Positions 6,153-10,874 of a stretch of 10,874 bases of DNA are shown here, piece by piece. Position 1 is the stretch's first letter, and every line of letters begins with the position of its first letter. Both the position numbers and the translations under genes were made by a program. Source of the DNA: Amoebophrya sp. AT5.2 (Eukaryota; Sar; Dinophyceae; Syndiniales; Amoebophryaceae); assembly GCA_005223375.1 (NCBI GenBank), contig RXOD01006235.1:1-10874 (forward strand), read 5' to 3'. The notes below the pieces were generated by a model that did no database searches, had not been told where the DNA came from, and saw only the letters and a list, made by a program, of their open reading frames with translations.

Positions 6153-8818
6153 ATGACCGCACTCTCGAAATTTGCGCGGTCCGCTTTCCGGATGCCTCCC
6201 ACGACGACAGCGACACGCGTTTTGGGAATCCACGCGGCGGACGGACCCGGACGGAGACGGACCTCGACGACCATTTTCCGCCGAAAAACGATTCTGCAGC
6301 GCGCGTTTTGCAGCGCGCTCCGCACGGCCACCGCAGAGTTGCAAAGCAGCCTGAACACACCCAATGCAGTGTTCCTCGAGGACGAAGTGATGAAACTGAA
6401 AGCGAAGGGAGATCATCATGCTGAAAAGAACGCGTCGGAGACGATGCTGGAAAGCAAGGCGGTTAGCACGGAGGCGAAACAAAAGATTTACGACATGGCA
6501 GGTGCTATAGGCCGCTGTAACAGATTCAGATGTGTACACTCGACTCTATCATCTGTATGTAACATTTCTGTACCTCAATGAAAGTGAAACGGCATCAGAC
6601 TCAATCTACCACAGCCTTACTCGCTGCGCTTGACGACGCCTGCGCCCCGCCGACGGAAGTGAAGGATTCCGCCACGAACAAAAAGCCGAAAATCCCCCGC
6701 CCGGACGAACGTTTCACCTCGTTCAAGGCGTTTGTGCGTGCTGCGGTCGAACGGAAGCTAGATTCCGCCCCCCGCCTCACCGTCGTGGGGAAGGCGTGGG
6801 CCGCAGCACTCGAAAGCAGCCAGTTCCAGCCGTCGGGCGTGCCCCTGAAGCCGCTGAAGCAGAAGCAGTCGGTGGCGGTGATCTATCTTGTGGACGGGGC
6901 GGCAGCGGGAGCGGGTGAGACTGACGAGAGTGGCATCAACCTGAAGAACGAGGACGAAGTTTTCGCGAAAGCAGCGGTGCGGCTGCTGGAGGGATACGGA
7001 AAAGTGGTGGTGGTCGGAGAGAAGGAAAGTTTGGAGCGGACGTTTGCGGGGGTCGGAGCGGCGGACGGGGACGGGGGCGGCGACGAAAGGCTCATGCTCG
7101 TGGAAGTGGAACGCGGAGTCCGAGGACAGGTACGAGCTTTCTCCGATTCGACGGTCGAGAGATATTGATTGTCCTGATGTTCTCATTCCAGTTTGTTTAT
7201 ATTTTCTTTTTCACTACTAGCACCTTGATGTCATACATTGTTTCTGCTCAATAAAGTAAATTTCTCTCACAGCGGGAGCGGCTGCTCACTTTTTTGTTAC
7301 TTACTTAATTAACCACGGCAGGACCACCACAACGCGGATGCGTGCTTCCTGCGGCTTTTGTCGGATTACGCGACCGTGTTCGACCACTCCCCGGATGATA
7401 AAGAAGCTCAGCGTTTCCGCGCGGAGGCGGTTACCGAGGGCAAGAACTGGTGGCTGCTACTGCACGCGACTCCCGTTGGGGGGGCATCTTCCTCTATATC
7501 TTCTTCTTCGGGCCCGTCCCCATCTCCGCAGTCTGTGTTCCCGGGGCTGAAACGGCGTGATTTTGTGGAGTGGCAGGACAAGAAGGAGGACTTCTACCGG
7601 TACGAGCTTTCCGACCGCGCCGACGAGCTGCTCAGCCTCTTGCCCGTAAACGGGCAACAGCGGTTCCACGACCTGCTCTCCACCTTCTTCGAGCTCGTCC
7701 GAGGGGAGGTGGGGACGAGCAACTTGTACACTACTTCGCTTAATACTTCTTCCACCACCACCACTTCGCGGTTGCTGACGCAATTTCGCCCGAACGTGCA
7801 CGTGTTTTTGCCCAGTTTTAGCGCCGATATCCCCGACTCTGTGGTGAAGCTGGCCGTCTTCGCCGACGCGTGCCCGCCGGCAATGTGCGGTGATGGTCGT
7901 CCAGCTTTCACGCTGCACGTGCTGAAGCAGAACCAACAGGATTTGCGCAAGGACCCGGTGCGCGGGTTTCTGCGCATGCTGCGGAAGCGGCCTGACGTGT
8001 GGAGGATTGTGGAGGATTGCGAGAAAATGGACGATGCGATCATCTCGGACTCGATCGGTCAACAAACTACGACCAAGGAGGTGTCAGTGGAGATGAGGGA
8101 GCAGAGCCAACTGTTTCTCCTGCCCGCGCACTCGTACGTGCACCTGCTGCCGCAAAGCTTCCAGGCGAAGCTGGCGACGGCGGCCCCTTCTGCCCGCGTG
8201 CTCGTCGGGTTCCCGGAAGACGGCCTGTCGCTGTTCAAGCACCTCACCAGAACCGCTACCGGTACCGCCGGAGAAGCAACTTCCACCGCTACAACCCCGT
8301 TATCCGATTGTTTCGAGTTGCCGCCGTGCGACCTGGTCCGCGCGTCCGAGGTTCGGGACGAGTTCGAGGACTTTCCCGACGACCCGATGTACGGGGACGA
8401 GCGGCAAATGCGTGATCTCGGGATCGAGGACGACTTTGACGAAGGGGACGAGGAGGTGGAGGAGCAGGACGACGAAGAGCTGGCGGGGGCAGAAGAAGAA
8501 GAAGCAGATGGGAACGCACAGCAGCAACCGTTGTTCCAGAGCGGGCAGCCGCAGGCCGGGCCGCGGGGAACTAGAAGGACCACGGAGCAGTCGAACCCCG
8601 AGCGAGAGGGTGGTGAGCTGGGTCTGAGTCAGGGTCGGACAGGGCAGGAAGACGTCCAACATGTTGTTCGCGAGGAAACGACGTCCACGACGCAGGAGTC
8701 TGCTCCGGGGGCAGAAGCGGTCGCGCGTGCGGGGGCGGCGCAAGGTGCCGGTTCATGCGGCAGCGGTGTAGATGAGAAGCAAGAGCAACAACAAGCAGCG
8801 AAGGCGCGCGCGTCTTAA
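6153..8818 (+). CDS. Unrecognised three-exon protein, basic N-terminus and acidic C-terminal region (786 aa)
   Basis: The coding sequence joins 6153-6501, 6615-7129 and 7322-8818. Both introns are GT-AG and the sum is 2361 bases, an exact multiple of three. The ATG is the first after an in-frame TAA at 6084. Residues 1-66 are rich in Arg, Ser, Thr and Ala with one acidic residue (D30), like a mitochondrial presequence. Residues 160-288 have alternating hydrophobic strands (SVAVIYLVDG, KVVVVGEKE), suggesting a folded alpha/beta region. Exon 3 adds a Ser-rich insert (about 342-358), a probably folded section (about 360-620, with FHDLLSTFFELVRGEV and DPVRGFLRMLRKRPDVWRIV), a very acidic stretch (about 635-686) and a Gln/Glu/Ala-rich tail. 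I recognise no catalytic motif or family. It could be a lineage-specific mitochondrial protein, but the targeting reading is inference. The frame continuity across two canonical introns is the main support. Confidence 0.72.
6502..6614 (+). other. Intron 1 of the orphan gene (GT-AG, phase 1, 113 bases)
   Basis: The donor is GGCAG|GTGCTA and the acceptor CTACCACAG|CC. Splicing joins YDMA to LLAALDDA through a split Ala codon (G + CC). Without splicing, exon 1's frame runs into a non-coding tail and stops at 6579-6581. The intron is clearly poorer in GC than its exons. Confidence 0.75.
7130..7321 (+). other. Intron 2 of the orphan gene (GT-AG, phase 0, 192 bases)
   Basis: The donor is GACAG|GTACGAG and the acceptor ACGGCAG|GAC. 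Splicing joins RGQ to DHHNADACFLRLL in frame. Unspliced reading stops at 7166-7168. An earlier possible acceptor (ending 7272) leads into a stop within about 12 codons, so the 7321 acceptor is preferred. The intron is T-rich and contains AATAAA at 7250-7255. Confidence 0.75.
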
Positions 8819-9598
8819 ACCTCGTTTAGTTCTTGACTTAAAGTACTAGAAATACATGCGACTTCTACTTCACTTCGTCTTTTGCGAACATGAGCAGGCG
8901 ACGCATGGGTCAAATGCTGATGCAGCTACCATATCAATGAGCCGGCACGCGGTTGTTCTCTTCGCGGCTTGTGCTCCAGAGACCGCTGGTTTTTTGTAGG
9001 ACCCGCTCAAGATGAGGATGACCACGAGCAGACAAATGAATTGTTTCTCGCCAGATCGAACCAGAGATCATTTCGATTTTGTGCTTGGTGTACAAGAACG
9101 AAGACGAACTGCTCTTTACAAATTGCGAGTAGCCTACTCACAGACTCATGCTGGTTCGTGACACTCGTCCACCATCGTCGCTTTCGTCGTACTAGATCTT
9201 CGGTCTAATATTAATTATTTAGCAACAAGTCGCTGCACGCGCGGGCCGACGCAAGTTAAGTACCGGAGCTGCGCACAACCACTTCCTTATTTTCCGTCAG
9301 TCATCTTGTGGCGCTTGCTTTCCGTGAATTGCTCATTCCGTGCCGTCGTGGGAGTGTGGTTTAGCATTTCCGTGCCGTCGTGGAAGCATTTTAGCTACAT
9401 AAGACTCTCTCAGTGGATAGAGTGATTGTGATTGTGCAGTGTGCTTCAGAAGGTGAACACGAGTAGGCTCCGACCCTGACCCTAAGCGACGAAGAGTTTC
9501 GTCTATCTATCTAAGTAAAGTACGTGCAAGCTGCCAACTCACTGGACTCTTACTTACGGTTACGCGGCTTCAACCCCGAAGGAAGTAGAAGTGCGAAG
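8819..9598. other. Non-coding gap before the repeat-protein gene (780 bases)
   Basis: No gene is supported. A 79-codon frame (8969-9208) and a very short one at about 8890-8940 have no domain and read as chance. The gap holds AAAGTACTA (8840-8848) just after the orphan gene's stop, a 16-base direct repeat (9336-9351 and 9368-9383), and a leader-like stretch with CTATCTATCTAAGTAAAGT (9503-9521). An in-frame TAA at 9512-9514 closes the downstream gene's frame upstream of its ATG. Confidence 0.6.
9336..9383 (+). repeat. Pair of 16-base direct repeats, 32 bases apart
   Basis: TTCCGTGCCGTCGTGG occurs exactly at 9336-9351 and at 9368-9383, and a partial copy (TTCCGTG) begins near 9320. The pair ends about 216 bases before the ATG of the repeat-protein gene, where a promoter or 5' UTR is expected. 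It may be a tandem binding site or a local duplication; no known factor site is recognised. Confidence 0.5.
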
Positions 9599-10874
9599 AT
9601 GACACGTTTCTCCGCGAATGTTGTCTCCACGGCCCTCCCCTGGGCCTTTCTAATGTCGTCAGTGGAGGGCGTGCAGAAGATGGCTGTGGCTGGGGGTGAG
9701 GATAGCACCTCCGCCAGCGCCGAAGAAAGCGACATCAGCTGCAAGAACAGCGTCGAGGCTCACTCGTGGGGTCCCCAACCATCGGCGTTTTTGGACATTC
9801 AGTCAAAGTCACAAAGGACCCCTAATCGGTGGGGCATCGGCTCTGTGGATCCCTTTGAAACCTGGAACAAAAACGTGATGGGTGGAGGCAATGTTGGCCA
9901 CGACGCCACCGTCCGCGGCAACGTGATGGGTGGAGGCCATGTTGGCCACGACGCCACCGTCCACGGCAACGTGATGGGCGGTGGCGATGTTGGCGACAAC
10001 GCCAAGGTCTTCGGCAACGTGATGAGCGGTGGCGATGTTGGCCAGAACGCCTACATCGAGGACAACGTGACGGGCGGTGGCGATGTTGGCCGCGACGCCT
10101 ACGTAGGGGGCAACGTGATGGGCGGTGGCGATGTTGGCTACAACGCGACCGTCATGGGCAACGTGATGGGCGGTGGCGACGTTGGCCGTGCTGCCCACGT
10201 TTTCGGCAACGTGATGGGCGGTGGCGAAGTTGACAACAACGCTCACGTCGTCGGCAATGTGTTTGACGGCAAAGTCAGCACAGGTGCTTGTGTCCAGGGC
10301 CATGTTGTGTGCGCCGACGTGCAAGCCGGGGCCATCGTGATGGGCCACGTGGGGGCCGAACACGTGCTAAAAAAGACTTCGGGTAGTTCATTCGGGAGCG
10401 GGACGTCAATCGTTAATGGCGCAATCGTTAATGGCCAGACGTTTATTGGAGGAACGCGCTCAGTCGTTAATGGCCACACTACTGCGACCGAATGCGACAA
10501 GAAACCCGTGGTGGCCTCCGGCGCTGTAGTGATGGGCGACGTGAGAGGCGCGACGGTGGAAGCGGGCGCGATTGTGCACGGGGATGCGATTTGTTCTGAG
10601 GTGAAACCGGGGGCGCACGTTAACGGAACGATCATCGAGGGGCATTGCTTGGGCGAGTACCCGAATCTGTCCCCCTCGACGCCGGAAATCAAAACCTGCC
10701 CCCCCCGAGAGAGTCCTCTGGGTGCGTTCCAGGTCCAGAAGCTATCTGTGTACCACAGGCAGAAGGCTGTGGAACACACGGCGGCGGCTGACGCTCTCGA
10801 GCAGGCGGCTCACCTGGCTGCTGATGCATCGGCAGCTACGGCTTCGGTGCCGGCGCCGGCTACGATTCCGGTGC
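9599..10874 (+). CDS. Secreted-type beta-solenoid repeat protein, 3' end cut by window
   Basis: The frame is open from ATG 9599 to the window edge (425 complete codons, no stop), with an in-frame TAA at 9512 upstream. Residues 1-25 have a short basic start and a moderately hydrophobic stretch (VVSTALPWAFLMSSVEG), compatible with a signal peptide. Residues 26-90 form a Ser/Asp-containing linker. Residues 91-218 are eight 16-residue repeats of GNVMGGGxVGxxAxVx, then two 15-residue degenerate units (219-248). Residues 304-347 continue as SGAVVMGDVRGATVEAGAIV-type sequence, with small residues, Gly turns and Val/Ile at about 6-residue spacing. This resembles the hexapeptide and bactofilin class of beta-helices. 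After residue 348 come a Pro/Cys segment, a helix-like Ala/Glu stretch and an Ala/Pro-rich end. The likely fold is a stacked beta-solenoid, which often serves as a surface or structural element; function is not known. The family resemblance is by pattern only. Confidence 0.72.
   Translation, partial: MTRFSANVVSTALPWAFLMSSVEGVQKMAVAGGEDSTSASAEESDISCKNSVEAHSWGPQPSAFLDIQSKSQRTPNRWGIGSVDPFETWNKNVMGGGNVGHDATVRGNVMGGGHVGHDATVHGNVMGGGDVGDNAKVFGNVMSGGDVGQNAYIEDNVTGGGDVGRDAYVGGNVMGGGDVGYNATVMGNVMGGGDVGRAAHVFGNVMGGGEVDNNAHVVGNVFDGKVSTGACVQGHVVCADVQAGAIVMGHVGAEHVLKKTSGSSFGSGTSIVNGAIVNGQTFIGGTRSVVNGHTTATECDKKPVVASGAVVMGDVRGATVEAGAIVHGDAICSEVKPGAHVNGTIIEGHCLGEYPNLSPSTPEIKTCPPRESPLGAFQVQKLSVYHRQKAVEHTAAADALEQAAHLAADASAATASVPAPATIPV
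9869..10252 (+). repeat. Eight tandem 48-base coding repeats
   Basis: Units start at 9869, 9917, 9965, 10013, 10061, 10109, 10157 and 10205. Each encodes one 16-residue rung. The first 30 bases of the unit (encoding GNVMGGGxVG) are nearly identical between copies, including at silent positions. The last 18 bases (encoding xxAxVx) vary but keep the Ala and the Val/Ile. Two shorter 45-base relatives follow (10253-10297 and 10298-10342). The strand opposite also stays open through the array (minus 10363-9809), which is a by-product of the repeat. Confidence 0.9.
10407..10473 (+). repeat. Three copies of a short IVNG/VVNG-coding repeat
   Basis: The 11-mer TCGTTAATGGC occurs three times in the same reading frame, encoding IVNGA, IVNGQ and VVNGH. 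It lies between the 48-base array and the hexapeptide-like section and looks like a smaller-scale local duplication within the same solenoid. Confidence 0.6.

Noticed and set aside
7129..7611. 13-base identity between the intron 2 donor region and exon 3 (7129-7141 and 7599-7611)
   Set aside because: About one such 13-mer match is expected by chance in a window of this length, so it is not evidence of a duplication or an intron insertion mark.
9470..9487. GACCCTGACCCTAA, resembling telomere repeats
   Set aside because: Only two imperfect units are present, within an ordinary gap.
9809..10363. 184-codon minus-strand frame with repeated ATAHHVA-type sequence
   Set aside because: It is the antisense of the 48-base coding array; the repeat keeps all copies open at once. 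The + frame has an upstream leader, a signal-like start and the beta-solenoid pattern.
1..10874. CRISPR array, tRNA, rRNA or transposase gene
   Set aside because: I looked on both strands and saw no spaced palindromic repeats, cloverleaf, rRNA core or transposase motif.

Overview
The window looks like nuclear DNA from a compact-genome microbial eukaryote. Protein-coding stretches are GC-rich, the gaps are visibly AT-rich, and two of the four genes need spliceosomal introns to make continuous proteins. There is no operon-type spacing and no ribosome-binding-site signal. All four supported genes lie on the + strand, one behind the other. That arrangement, the low-complexity Ser/Gly/Gln-rich proteins and the short GT-AG introns would fit an alveolate, for example a dinoflagellate or a syndinean parasite. 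The taxonomic call is inference; no marker gene is present.

Layout. Positions 1-235 are an upstream segment: 1-190 is GC-rich with competing small hairpins and an open minus-strand frame running off the left edge, followed by a short AT-rich leader. Positions 236-2902 hold a single-exon 888-residue protein with an N-terminal coiled coil and a long disordered tail. Positions 2903-3514 are non-coding. Positions 3515-4989 hold a two-exon gene for an MgtE/SLC41-type Mg2+ channel-transporter (350 residues). Its 422-base intron falls inside the conserved GN-A-G-x-Q motif. Positions 4990-6152 are non-coding, with one strong hairpin. Positions 6153-8818 hold a three-exon gene for an unrecognised 786-residue protein with a basic, presequence-like N-terminus and a very acidic C-terminal region. 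Positions 8819-9598 are non-coding, with a short direct repeat. From 9599 to the right edge runs an open, 3'-truncated gene for a probably secreted protein. Its centre is a run of eight 16-residue (48-base) repeats of the type GNVMGGGxVGxxAxVx, followed by a degenerate hexapeptide-like section. This is the most unusual object in the window.

The four genes show no obvious shared pathway: Mg2+ transport, a secreted beta-solenoid-like protein, a coiled-coil scaffold-like protein and an orphan. What they share is in the gaps: the palindromic 8-mer AAGTACTT and near variants recur in all the main non-coding gaps, and I saw no exact copy in an exon.
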